A stretch of 17,746 bases of DNA, taken from JBEKJU01 sp050011095. GTDB lineage: Bacteria > Desulfobacterota > Syntrophorhabdia > Syntrophorhabdales > WCHB1-27. The notes beneath the pieces were generated by a model that had not been told where the DNA came from, searched no databases, and was given only the letters and a program-made list of their open reading frames with translations. The DNA is taken from NCBI GenBank assembly GCA_050011095.1, contig JBEKJU010000046.1:1-17746 (forward strand). Reading direction: 5' to 3'. Position 1 is the first letter of the stretch. Each line of letters begins with the position of its first letter. The position numbers and the translations under genes were made by a program. Shown one piece after another: positions 1 through 6,985 of the stretch.

Positions 1-119
1 TTTGGCCGATCGGCGAGGCGCGGAAAGGCCAAATGTACTGGATGTACATGACCTTTTCGCAACGAAGCGGGCGGACAAAAAGACGAGCCAGATGGCCCAT
101 TTATTTCCTGACGAGCCCT
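1..119 (+). repeat. 119-bp terminal repeat, left copy
   Basis: The first 119 bases match the reverse complement of 17626-17744 with one mismatch (C at 107 versus T). The outer part can fold: TTGGCC near the start pairs with GGCCAA about 20 bases later, and a TGTAC/GTACA pair follows. An open frame runs through it, but the right-hand copy is open in the same register and the sequence after position 119 is unrelated, so I treat the frame as a property of the repeat and not as a gene. Probably a dispersed chromosomal repeat at which the assembly broke. Confidence 0.85.
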
Positions 120-127
120 TAGCAAAT

Positions 128-167
128 ATCCCGCGGGCCGTCCGGTTTTTGGCGGCCGCCGCGGGAT
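128..167. other. strong GC-rich hairpin
   Basis: ATCCCGCGG at 128-136 and CCGCGGGAT at 159-167 are perfect reverse complements, with further partial pairing inside and a loop containing five T. No T-run follows on either strand, so it is not a standard intrinsic terminator. It lies just inside the left terminal repeat and may belong to a larger repeat element. Confidence 0.5.
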
Positions 168-226
168 CAGTGGCGCACGGCAGCCCCTACCCCTCCCGGA
201 TTGGTGAAAGTCGCATCTCATCGTGA

Positions 227-680
227 ACATCCGGCCCTCCGGGCCACCAATGCATGTCATCCTCTTCCGCAATCATTCCCCCCGGTTGACCCTCTTTTCC
301 ACAAAAAATGTTGAAAAGATGTAGACAACCTCCGTGGACCGTGCACCAACGTACGGAAATGGTTGACTATCCGGCGTTTTGCCTTCTTGGTAAGCAACTC
401 GACAAAGCCAATGGTTTCAACAAGTATTCATAAAGCTGAATATGTCCGTTTTCCGACAACGCCGTTCCCGGCGCTGAAGACTAATAGGTAATAAAATAAC
501 TTACTTCCATACCTAACGTCTTTCGACGGGGCGTGATAGGGCCGTTTTCGGGATCAAAAAGGGGATGGTTTTCGCGGTCTCGCTGTTCGATTGCCCACCC
601 TGTGGTCGGCTCCCGAACGGCTTGAGGCCGGGGGTGTTCCTGAAATACGTCATATCCTTTTACGGAACACGGGGCGGTTA
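227..680. other. gene-free stretch
   Basis: I see no convincing gene here. There is a small GGCCC/GGGCC hairpin near 233-244, one sequence resembling a DnaA box (TTTTCCACA, 295-303) that stands alone, and an AT-rich patch around 485-530 with a TAGGTA/TACCTA inverted pair. The only sizeable open frame (from 565) runs into the coding sequence of the next gene in a different frame and has neither a good ribosome binding site nor a recognisable product. Confidence 0.5.
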
Positions 681-689
681 TGGTAAGAT
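681..689 (+). promoter_or_regulatory. possible extended -10 promoter
   Basis: TGGTAAGAT is an extended -10 box (TG-n-TAAGAT), 45 bases before the start codon of the small gene at 734. The best -35 candidate, TTTACG at 659-664, is weak and 19 bp away. Confidence 0.3.
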
Positions 690-733
690 TTTATCTGCTC
701 CATTAAAAAATAGAGAGGAAATAGGGTGTCCTT

Positions 734-988
734 ATGGCAAAGCACTCCCATCGTTTTGTAGAAACGTTTGCCGGTATTTCTGGGTATGGTCTGGACAGGC
801 AGACCAATGAGGATACGGTGCAACTGTACCTACAGAAATTTTCGGATGACCATTTGATGCAAACAATCCTGAAACGGATGACCGATGATGATTTAACCGA
901 GATATTTGAGGTTACAGGTAGAATGCTGAAAAAATATCTGACTGAGCCTGAATACCATCAATTGTTTCTCAAAGAGGAAGAACGATGA
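734..988 (+). CDS. small conserved protein of unknown function (84 aa)
   Basis: An 84-residue soluble, acidic and mainly helical protein with no signal peptide or membrane segment. The N-terminus (MAKHSHRFVETFAGISGYGL) and the pattern of a helical core ending in LKKYLTEPEYHQLFLKEEE remind me of a family of about 90-residue proteins in deltaproteobacterial genomes that is usually labelled only 'cytoplasmic protein'. That recognition is from memory and its function is not known to me. A purine-rich stretch (AGAGAGGAAATAGGG) precedes the ATG. The next gene has its own promoter and starts 141 bases downstream, so this looks monocistronic. An overlapping frame starting at 565 is a shadow. Confidence 0.75.
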   Translation: MAKHSHRFVETFAGISGYGLDRQTNEDTVQLYLQKFSDDHLMQTILKRMTDDDLTEIFEVTGRMLKKYLTEPEYHQLFLKEEER

Positions 989-1075
989 ATCATGGAAGCT
1001 TTCTTATTCCACCAGGCTTTCCGGGCCGCCTTGCCGGGCCTTCTCCGGGAGGCCCTCCTGAAATTCGACGTTCTC

Positions 1076-1104
1076 TTGTTTTTTTCGTCCTCCGGGCGTA
1101 CACT
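1076..1104 (+). promoter_or_regulatory. sigma70-like promoter for the FKBP gene
   Basis: TTGTTT at 1076-1081, a 17-bp spacer, and TACACT at 1099-1104. Transcription would begin near 1111, just ahead of the GGAGG at 1118-1122 and the ATG at 1130. This supports 1130, and not the in-frame ATG at 992, as the true start. Confidence 0.45.
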
Positions 1105-1129
1105 TTTAGAAAAAACTGGAGGCCTAACT

Positions 1130-1825
1130 ATGAGATATCGGGCACAAGCGGTCATCATCGCGGGTATGGTGCTCGCGGCAGGGGTGGTCCACGGGGCGGA
1201 CGGCCAGACTCTCAGGACGGATAAGGAGAAGACGAGCTACGCAGTGGGCGCCCAAATGGGCACGGACATGAAAAAATACCGCATGGACGTAGACCCTGAC
1301 GTGGTGGCAAAGGGCTTCAGGGACGCCTACACAGGAGGGAAGCTCCTCCTGAATGATCGGGAAATGTCGCAGGCCCTGGCTGACACTCAGAAGCAGATGG
1401 CGGCGAGAAGCGCCGACGTGATAAAGGAGGACGCGGAAAAGAACAGGCAGGAGGGAGAGGCCTTTCTTGCCCGGAACAAGACAATGGAAGGTGTAAAGAC
1501 CCTGCCGGACGGCTTGCAGTACAGGGTCATAAAGGCTGGCGCCGGACGGACCCCAAGGCCTACCGACAAGGTTGTGGTCCACTATCGGGGCACCTTCATC
1601 GACGGGACCGAGTTCGACAGCTCATATCGGCGCGGCCAGCCCCTCGTCTTCCCGGTCAACAGCCTCGTAAGGGGATGGACGGAGGCACTTCAGCTCATGA
1701 AGGTCGGGTCAAAATGGCAGCTTTTCATACCGCCTCAGCTCGCCTACGGACCGCAGGGCGCACCCCCGGCCATTGGTCCCAACGAGACACTGATTTTTGA
1801 GCTGGAGCTGGTTTCCATTCAATAG
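1130..1825 (+). CDS. FKBP-type peptidyl-prolyl cis-trans isomerase, FkpA/Mip-like
   Basis: Catalyses cis-trans isomerisation of prolyl bonds and probably acts as a periplasmic folding helper. The protein has 231 residues. Residues 1-22 form a signal peptide (charged MRYR, hydrophobic core, cleavage after VVHG or AGVVHGA). Residues about 26-120 are the helical N-terminal dimerisation domain (DKEKTSYAVGAQMG). Residues about 125-231 are the FKBP domain, with active-site landmarks VVVHYRGTFIDGTEFDSS (149-166), RGW (181-183) and LAYGPQG (204-210), ending in LIFELELVSI. Length and layout fit FkpA/Mip/FklB proteins. The chosen ATG has GGAGG seven bases upstream; extending to 992 would add 46 residues that destroy the signal peptide. 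It stands alone, with a hairpin downstream. Confidence 0.93.
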   Translation: MRYRAQAVIIAGMVLAAGVVHGADGQTLRTDKEKTSYAVGAQMGTDMKKYRMDVDPDVVAKGFRDAYTGGKLLLNDREMSQALADTQKQMAARSADVIKEDAEKNRQEGEAFLARNKTMEGVKTLPDGLQYRVIKAGAGRTPRPTDKVVVHYRGTFIDGTEFDSSYRRGQPLVFPVNSLVRGWTEALQLMKVGSKWQLFIPPQLAYGPQGAPPAIGPNETLIFELELVSIQ

Positions 1826-1839
1826 TAGGTCAACAGACG

Positions 1840-1886
1840 CGGAAAGGGTGGTGGGCGCTCCCCAAAGGGCGTACACCCCCTTTCCG
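1840..1886 (+). terminator. hairpin downstream of the FKBP gene
   Basis: CGGAAAGGGTGGTG (1840-1853) pairs with CACCCCCTTTCCG (1874-1886) with one bulged base. There is no T-run after it, so intrinsic termination is uncertain. The inner part resembles the GC-rich hairpins at 16348-16368, so it may instead be a dispersed palindromic repeat. Confidence 0.35.
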
Positions 1887-2031
1887 AGCGGTGGGAGCGG
1901 GGTCTCTGAGGAAAAGAATGTCGCGATCCCTTTGGTCCCATTGTCGGGCGTCACCCGGGAAAGCGCGCGCCTGCCGTATTATAATTGGAACAGGGAATAC
2001 AGGTATGCGGGGAGGGGGAGTCCATTTTTGA

Positions 2032-2133
2032 GGAGGGCGCGGAAGTCACTGGGTGGACGACCGGTATGACCTCGAAAAATCGATCGTCGCGGCGGCGCGC
2101 TATTTGAAGAAGATAGTACCACGCGATGCATGA
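2032..2133 (+). pseudogene. 3' remnant resembling a lytic transglycosylase (MltD-like)
   Basis: One plus-strand frame reads WVDDRYDLEKSIVAAARYLK (2050-2109) and stops at 2131-2133. This matches the shape of a conserved stretch in MltD/SLT-type murein transglycosylases (pattern WVDER.DPEKS..AAARYL), where it normally sits in the middle of the catalytic domain. In-frame sequence upstream ends at a TGA (2029-2031) and I found no continuation in other frames, so neither the catalytic glutamate region nor the C-terminus is present. The fragment lies antisense to the last residues of the ExeA-like gene. Identification rests on about 20 residues recognised by eye. Confidence 0.45.
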
Positions 2134-3071
2134 GTTCTGCATGAGCGCCTTCGCGCACTCACACACGCGAGCAGGCGCTCGAGCGGGTTACGCTTGCGAG
2201 CGGCCGGGGGTGCAGGCTCGGGTGCGGAGATCGACGGGGCCGGGGTGGGCGGCCTATCGTGAAAAAGGACGCCTATCATGTCCCTGATAACCTCGAGCAT
2301 TATGGCCTCATTGATCTTCTTGCACGAGGCGGTGAAGCCGATGAGGAGAGCGTTGTCGCACATCACGTTGATGATGCGGGGGATTCCCCCGGAATGCGTC
2401 AGGAGTGAGTACATGGCGCCGGGCGTAAACAGCCCGGCTGCATTGCCGCCCACTATTTTCAACCTGTGTTCCACGTAGTCCAGACACTCCGCATCGCTGA
2501 GCGGTCCGATGCGACACATTATCGCTATCCTCTGCCTAAGCTGCTTCAGATCCGTCGCGTTGAGTTTTGCTTCAAGCTCCGGGCGGCCGCAAAGAACTAT
2601 CTGCAGGAGCTTCGTCGTGCGCGTCTCCAGATTCGAGAGAAGACAGACATTCTCCAGCGCCTCTTCGGAAAGGTTCTGCGCTTCATCTATGAAGAGAGCC
2701 ACGATCTCGCCCGCGGATGCCCGTTCGATCAGATAGCGTTTGAGCCGATCGATAAGGAGGAAGGTGTCATCATCCGTCACGGGCAGCCCCAGCTCCGACA
2801 GGGTATTCTTCAACAGTTCCCTGTATGTCGTGAACGTGTGGAAAATGAAGGCTGTGTGCACCTTCTCGTTCAGGTTGTCCACGAGCCGGTAGAGAAGTGT
2901 CGTCTTGCCTGTCCCCGCTTCTCCGGTAAGGGCCACGAAGCCCTTCCTTTCCTTGATGCCGTAGACGAGCGCCGCAAGCGCCTCGCGGTGAGCTTCCGTA
3001 AAGTAGAGAAACCTGGGGTCGGGGGTCATGCTAAAAGGATTTTCAGACAAACCGTAGTATTGGGTGTACAT
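2100..3071 (-). CDS. ExeA/GspA-type AAA ATPase, abnormal C-terminus
   Basis: An AAA-type ATPase of the ExeA family, whose members act in type II secretion assembly at the cell wall or in exopolysaccharide/exosortase loci. The protein has 323 residues. The N-terminus (MYTQYYGLSENPFSMTPDPR) is the family hallmark. Walker A is GEAGTGKTT (50-58), Walker B is ALFIDEAQ (125-132), a sensor-like CGRPEL lies at 161-166 and the GGIPRIIN motif at 228-235. A proline-rich linker (about 273-291) follows and then only some 30 odd residues. Relatives often continue with a membrane helix and peptidoglycan-binding region, missing here. The last residues are encoded antisense to a lytic-transglycosylase-like fragment, suggesting a deletion replaced the natural 3' end. 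AGGT precedes the ATG by six bases. No partner secretion genes are in the window. Confidence 0.85.
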   Translation of the reverse strand: MYTQYYGLSENPFSMTPDPRFLYFTEAHREALAALVYGIKERKGFVALTGEAGTGKTTLLYRLVDNLNEKVHTAFIFHTFTTYRELLKNTLSELGLPVTDDDTFLLIDRLKRYLIERASAGEIVALFIDEAQNLSEEALENVCLLSNLETRTTKLLQIVLCGRPELEAKLNATDLKQLRQRIAIMCRIGPLSDAECLDYVEHRLKIVGGNAAGLFTPGAMYSLLTHSGGIPRIINVMCDNALLIGFTASCKKINEAIMLEVIRDMIGVLFHDRPPTPAPSISAPEPAPPAARKRNPLERLLACVSARRRSCRTHASRGTIFFK

Positions 3072-3315
3072 GGGCTACCTATAATATAAGATAAGCAGTG
3101 AGCCGTGAGCAGTAAACCCTTATTAGCCCGTAAGTCGAGGTCATTTATTCCCCGCTGAAATGCAGGTCTTTCACCTCATGACGGGGATTCATTGATGGCT
3201 TCTCCTCTGGAATTCATCCCATTGACGCTCAATATACTCAAAATGCCCGTAGATTATTTTCCGTATCTCTCTACGAACAGGCCGGCGGCCGACCGGCTAA
3301 AAGAAAAGAAAAAAA

Positions 3316-3906
3316 TCACGCGCTGGCGGCCAGGAACTTCTTGAACGCCGCGAGGGCCCGCCCCCTGTGGCTTATACTGTTCTTCTCCTCAAGGGTAAGC
3401 TCGGCCAGCGCCCTGCCCGATTCGGGCAGCATGAAGACGGGGTCGAAACCGAAGCCCGCCTTCCCCCTCCTTTCGAAGCCGATATATCCCCTGAGGCTTC
3501 CATAAAAAATGAACGTCTGGCCCCCGTCGGGCAGGTAGTATACCAGGTAGGCCTTGAAATGCGCGCTCCGGCCTTCCATGGGCACGCCGCGAAGCTCCCC
3601 GAGGAGGCGCTCGACCCTCTCGTCATCGTTCGCCCCATAGCGGGCGGAAAAGACCCCCGGCCTGCCGTCAAGCGCCGCGACCTCAAGCCCCGAATCGTCG
3701 GCGAGGGTGGCCATGCCGAAGCGGTCCCCGATCTTCCTCGCCTTTTTCCAGGCGTTCTCGACGTAGGTCGGCCGGTCCTCGACCACCTCGACGTGCCCCT
3801 TGAGATCGGAAAGGGAGAAGAATTCGGAAAATCTTCCGGCGAGGCACTGCCTTATCTCCCCGAACTTGCCCCTGTTTGCCGTTGCGATGATAATCACGCT
3901 GTCCAT
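3316..3906 (-). CDS. rdgB: RdgB/HAM1 XTP/dITP pyrophosphatase
   Basis: Hydrolyses non-canonical purine nucleoside triphosphates (dITP, XTP) to monophosphates, keeping them out of DNA and RNA. The 196-residue length is normal. Family motifs in order: IATANRGKFGEI (7-18), which binds the triphosphate; TYVENAWKKAR (47-57); LADDSGLEV (68-76) with the metal/base aspartates; PGVFSARYG (83-91); GFGFDPVF (151-158); and NSISHRGRAL (176-185). It is the last gene of the minus-strand operon, 46 bases after rph; rph-rdgB adjacency is common in bacteria. The ribosome binding site is weak (GAGAGCAGG directly before ATG). Downstream there is a T-rich stretch and a GCCGG/CCGGC hairpin, but in the wrong order for a standard terminator. 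Confidence 0.96.
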   Translation of the reverse strand: MDSVIIIATANRGKFGEIRQCLAGRFSEFFSLSDLKGHVEVVEDRPTYVENAWKKARKIGDRFGMATLADDSGLEVAALDGRPGVFSARYGANDDERVERLLGELRGVPMEGRSAHFKAYLVYYLPDGGQTFIFYGSLRGYIGFERRGKAGFGFDPVFMLPESGRALAELTLEEKNSISHRGRALAAFKKFLAASA

Positions 3907-3952
3907 CCTGCTCTCGTGTTCCGCGCCGCCCGCGGGCCGGTTGAGCGAAACC

Positions 3953-4684
3953 TCAGATCGGGGGGAGAAGGGGACCGAGGGACGCCCGTTGAGCGCGGGT
4001 GATCTCGGTGATGCCTCTGAAGGAGTAGTCGTAGAGCGTGTCGAAAAGCTCCTTCGAAAAGGGCGTTTTTTCCGCCGTGCCCTGCACCTCTATGAGCATG
4101 CCCTTTCCCGTCATGACGAAATTCATGTCAACCTCGGCATTCGAGTCCTCTCCATAGGAGAGATCGAGAAGGGGTACGCCGTTCACGATGCCGGCGCTCA
4201 CGGCGGCGACAGTGTCGCGCAAGGGGATCTTTTCGATGACGCCCCTTTTCTTCAGGCTCCACAACGCCTCCACGAGGGCCATGAAACCGCCGGTTATGCT
4301 CGCGGTCCTCGTGCCTCCGTCCGCCTGGATCACGTCGCAGTCTACCCAGATCGTCCGCTCGCCGATGGCGTTGAGGTTCACGACAGCCCTGAGCGCCCTA
4401 CCTATGAGCCGCTGTATCTCATGGGTCCTCCCGCCGATCCTGCCCGACACCGCCTCGCGCATCGTGCGCGACGGCGTGGCCCTCGGCAGCATGGAGTATT
4501 CGGCGGTAAGCCAGCCCTTTCCCGAGTTCCTCAAGAAGGGCGGAACCTTCTCCTCGATGCTGACGCCGCAAATGACCTTCGTCTCGCCCATCTCGACGAG
4601 CACCGATCCATCCGGAAATTTGAGAAAATTCCTGCTTATTCTGAGTTCCCTGATCTTGTCGTTAGGCCTGCCGTTACTTCTCAT
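3953..4684 (-). CDS. rph: ribonuclease PH
   Basis: A phosphate-dependent 3'-to-5' exoribonuclease that trims tRNA precursors and other RNAs, working as a hexameric ring. The 243 residues match the usual 237-245. Visible landmarks: the N-terminal MRSNGRPNDKIRELRISRNF; GETKVICG (33-40); the basic GGRTHEIQRLIGRALRAVV stretch that forms the phosphate/RNA site; IWVDCDVIQADGGTRTASITG; and PLLDLSYGEDSNAEVDMN with the conserved acidic residues. The ATG overlaps the stop of the upstream gene as ATGA, so translation is likely coupled. The final residues (ASLGPLLPPI) form a short tail. Confidence 0.97.
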   Translation of the reverse strand: MRSNGRPNDKIRELRISRNFLKFPDGSVLVEMGETKVICGVSIEEKVPPFLRNSGKGWLTAEYSMLPRATPSRTMREAVSGRIGGRTHEIQRLIGRALRAVVNLNAIGERTIWVDCDVIQADGGTRTASITGGFMALVEALWSLKKRGVIEKIPLRDTVAAVSAGIVNGVPLLDLSYGEDSNAEVDMNFVMTGKGMLIEVQGTAEKTPFSKELFDTLYDYSFRGITEITRAQRASLGPLLPPI

Positions 4685-5235
4685 CTTTTTATCCCTTCTG
4701 AAAAATATTTCTCGACCCCGCTTAAGAGTTTCGCCATGACGTCCTCTGTCTCGCCCTCCTTGAATTCCAGTTTCACGACGATTCCCGGCATGGTGACGCC
4801 AAGGAGGGGAAAGAGGGGGAGATGTTTCACCTTGACATTGAACTGCGCGGCAACGTCCGCGGCAAGCCTGTCGGACTCACCGGCAAATCGGGCCGGTATC
4901 CGGTCTATGGGAACGAAGCGGCCCTCGCTCTTTCCGGCATCCGACTCCGCCACCATCACGCGGCTTTTCTGGCCGGGGATCAACTCGAGGCCGCAGAAGA
5001 CCTTCCACGGGCCGCGATTGATCCTGTTCACCTTTTCCACGTGTTTCTCGATAACCGTTTCGCCCTGAACGATCACGAAGGCGAGGCCCCCCTCTTCAAG
5101 GCGCTGCTTCAGGACCGCCCACGCCTCCTGCCCGCTCTCGCCGATCCGGTAAAAGACGATGCTGTCCTCCGCTGCATGGACCTCCGCGGAAAGAATAAGA
5201 ATAAGCAAGAGGAGGACTGCCGGGACGACCCTCAT
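4681..5235 (-). CDS. secreted protein resembling a degenerate N-acetylmuramoyl-L-alanine amidase domain
   Basis: A 184-residue exported protein: residues 1-22 are a signal peptide (MRVVPAVLLLLILILSAEVH, then A-A). The mature part is not a known enzyme by clear motif, but the C-terminal half has the rhythm of the Amidase_3 fold: ESDRLAADVAAQF (120-132) like the helix before the last strand, then LPLFPLLGVTMPGIVVKLEF (139-158) where active amidases read roughly 'MPAVLVEIGF'. The zinc ligands are not seen: no DPGHGG at the start, no SIHAN-like motif (here VFCGLELIPG, 79-88), and the final glutamate site looks like K. Some deltaproteobacteria carry an amidase near rph-rdgB (recollection), which fits. 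It starts with an ATGA overlap on the HAD gene and ends with an ATGA overlap on rph. Could also be an unrelated secreted family. Confidence 0.75.
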   Translation of the reverse strand: MRVVPAVLLLLILILSAEVHAAEDSIVFYRIGESGQEAWAVLKQRLEEGGLAFVIVQGETVIEKHVEKVNRINRGPWKVFCGLELIPGQKSRVMVAESDAGKSEGRFVPIDRIPARFAGESDRLAADVAAQFNVKVKHLPLFPLLGVTMPGIVVKLEFKEGETEDVMAKLLSGVEKYFSEGIKR

Positions 5236-6230
5236 CCGAGCGCACCGATAGCCCGGCCCCGCACCTCCTTGCGGGTCTTCTCGCTTAAAAGCACCACGCC
5301 CTCGGGGTCGGCGGAATCCATGTCGAAAACCTGCGCCCCGCCGGCGAGCTTGCCGGTCGGTATCGCGCCTTTGCCGCCTGCGCGGAACGCCCCGGCTATC
5401 ATGCCCAGTATGGAGGCATTCGACGCGACGACGCTGTATTCGGCGGCCGTGACCGCGTACCGGTTGCCGTTGAAGCTGATGGACAAGCCGCCGGCGCGCC
5501 GCACAAGGTCGAAGGCCGCCACATCCGTGATGCTGTCGCCGACATAGATCACATCCGCAAGGGAGATCGCGCCTCTCGCCGCGATATCGGCCATTGCCTC
5601 GGCCTTGCCCTTGCCCCCGATCGGCGCAACCTGTCCGGTCCATTGGGAGACGGGCATGGACGGGAGGGCGGAGAAGAAAAACGACTTCAGGACATCGACG
5701 GCCCCGGCCGAGGCGTGATCGAGCCTGCCCTCGTCGTCCCAGGAGATCGGCGGCAGATCGAGGAACCTCTTGAGGTAGTCCCGCACCACCTGCCTTTCTT
5801 CTTTTGCCATGTCGTAGCCGTCGAAGGAGAGCCTCGTGCAGTAGACGGCGTCCATTGAAAGACCGATGTGGCGGCATACCGCTTCGATATAGTGGACATA
5901 GCTCGTGCTCACCATGAAGATGGGCATGATCGCGGCGATCCTGCCGAAGGTCTCCCCCACGCCGTCGATTATGGTCACGTTCTTCGCGGAGAACCCCGAC
6001 ACGTCGCGATCGGTCACGCCCGCCGCCTTGAGAAAGGGGAGGATATAGGTCAGCGTGCTTCCGGGGCGGTAGCCCTCGATTCCCTCGATGTCGCCCAGGT
6101 AGTCGTCGAACTTCGAGAGGAGGGCAAAAAAGCGCCCCCCTTCCGGCAGGAAGGCCCCGGCCAGCTCGTAGGCGTTGTCGTTCTTCGATACAGGTCCTTC
6201 GCAGTCCGTTATGTACGCGTGGCGAGCCAC
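5232..6230 (-). CDS. HAD-superfamily protein, COG4030/EhaR-like
   Basis: A 332-residue haloacid-dehalogenase-fold protein, probably a cytoplasmic phosphatase of unknown substrate. Motif I is ITDCEGPVS (7-15): the nucleophile D9 is present but the usual second aspartate is E11. Motif II is MVSTSY, the motif III lysine is likely in IGGKGKAEAM, and motif IV is VIYVGDSITDVAAF. The DCEGP-xx-NDNAYEL opening recalls COG4030 and the EhaR proteins encoded with archaeal Eha hydrogenase operons; no hydrogenase genes are present here. The start is GTG, decided by GGAGGT six bases before it. It overlaps the upstream formyltransferase-like gene by 22 bp and the downstream gene by 4 bp. The substrate cannot be told from sequence; neighbours hint at a phosphorylated nucleoside or sugar. 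Confidence 0.8.
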   Translation of the reverse strand: MARHAYITDCEGPVSKNDNAYELAGAFLPEGGRFFALLSKFDDYLGDIEGIEGYRPGSTLTYILPFLKAAGVTDRDVSGFSAKNVTIIDGVGETFGRIAAIMPIFMVSTSYVHYIEAVCRHIGLSMDAVYCTRLSFDGYDMAKEERQVVRDYLKRFLDLPPISWDDEGRLDHASAGAVDVLKSFFFSALPSMPVSQWTGQVAPIGGKGKAEAMADIAARGAISLADVIYVGDSITDVAAFDLVRRAGGLSISFNGNRYAVTAAEYSVVASNASILGMIAGAFRAGGKGAIPTGKLAGGAQVFDMDSADPEGVVLLSEKTRKEVRGRAIGALG

Positions 6231-6985
6231 CGTTCTACCTCCGTCGTAATATCCATACCCCCACGAACCTCCTTCCCTTTGAAGAAGACCCGCTTTTTCC
6301 GTATCTCCAGCACGCCCTTCGACAAAAGGGCGAGGGTCTGGATAATCAGGGGCGTCTCCACCTCGAACTCCCTGGCCCTGACGATGCCGAAGAGCTTGCC
6401 CCTGGCCCCCTCGTCGCCCCTTTTCGCCCGCCCGTAGAGTTCCTCGATCTCAGGGCCCTCCAGGGTGACGCGGACAAAGGCCACCGGCGCGCCCTCGTCG
6501 AGGACGGCCTCCACCATGTGGGTCATCGCCCCGAAGGTGCGCTTGCCGTCGTCGATGGTCCGGTTAATCACATCCTCCCACTTCCCCTTGTAGGCGCCGG
6601 GCAGCGAAGGGTGGATGTTGAGGACGGGGAAGGCGTCGAAGAGCACGGGGGAGAGGATGAGCATATACCCCGCGAGGAAGATGACGTCGAAGCCGAACCT
6701 CCTGATCCGCCCGTAGACCTCCGCGTCGAAGAGGCCCCTGCCCGCATCGAGGCCGAGGCCCCGCGATTCCAGGAATTTCTTCGTGCCGAGCGTCTCCACC
6801 GGGATCGCCCTGGCCTCCGCGAGGGTGATGATCGCGTCGGCGTGGGCGGACTCGCCGCTCTCCCGGTTCAGGAAGACGGACGTGACGGCCCCCTCGATCA
6901 CGCCGGCGTCGGTCGCCGCGAGGACGTCCCTGAAGAGCGTGAAGGCCTCGTTATCCCTTCCCGTCGTGAACCAGCATATCCTCAT
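6209..6985 (-). CDS. PurN-like formyltransferase
   Basis: Belongs to the formyl-THF-dependent transferase fold of glycinamide ribonucleotide (GAR) transformylase. The catalytic triad is intact: N123 and H125 in LNIHPSLPG (122-130) and D163 in VLDEGAPVAF (161-170). The phosphate-loop region is FTTGRDNEAF (6-15), where PurN usually has a glycine/serine-rich loop, and the protein is 258 residues against about 210 for PurN. The extra length is a C-terminal extension (about 190-258). So it may be a divergent GAR transformylase or a related formyl- or carbamoyl-group transferase. Start: ATG at 6985 with GAGG six bases upstream, which leaves a 35-bp overlap with the kinase gene; the in-frame ATG at 7021 would add residues unlike the family. 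Coupling to PfkB- and HAD-type genes suggests one pathway. Confidence 0.8.
   Translation of the reverse strand: MRICWFTTGRDNEAFTLFRDVLAATDAGVIEGAVTSVFLNRESGESAHADAIITLAEARAIPVETLGTKKFLESRGLGLDAGRGLFDAEVYGRIRRFGFDVIFLAGYMLILSPVLFDAFPVLNIHPSLPGAYKGKWEDVINRTIDDGKRTFGAMTHMVEAVLDEGAPVAFVRVTLEGPEIEELYGRAKRGDEGARGKLFGIVRAREFEVETPLIIQTLALLSKGVLEIRKKRVFFKGKEVRGGMDITTEVERWLATRT

Noticed and set aside
2..226. Open frame of 74 codons starting in the left terminal repeat
   Set aside because: Its first part is the dispersed repeat; the remainder is unrelated low-complexity sequence with no homologue that I recognise and no ribosome binding site in view.
295..303. DnaA-box-like TTTTCCACA suggesting an origin
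   Set aside because: A single imperfect box with no cluster, no dnaA or dnaN gene, and no repeat iterons nearby.
565..810. Open frame of 81 codons overlapping the small conserved gene
   Set aside because: It overlaps a better-supported frame, lacks a ribosome binding site and shows no family features.
992..1129. Upstream in-frame start for the FKBP protein
   Set aside because: It would lie before the likely promoter, has no ribosome binding site, and would bury the signal peptide inside the protein.
3195..3344. 49-codon frame between the ExeA-like gene and rdgB
   Set aside because: It overlaps the end of rdgB antisense, has a poor ribosome binding site and resembles nothing that I know.
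3800..5068. Long plus-strand frame opposite rph and its neighbours
   Set aside because: An antisense shadow of three well-supported genes in high-GC DNA; no domain is recognisable.
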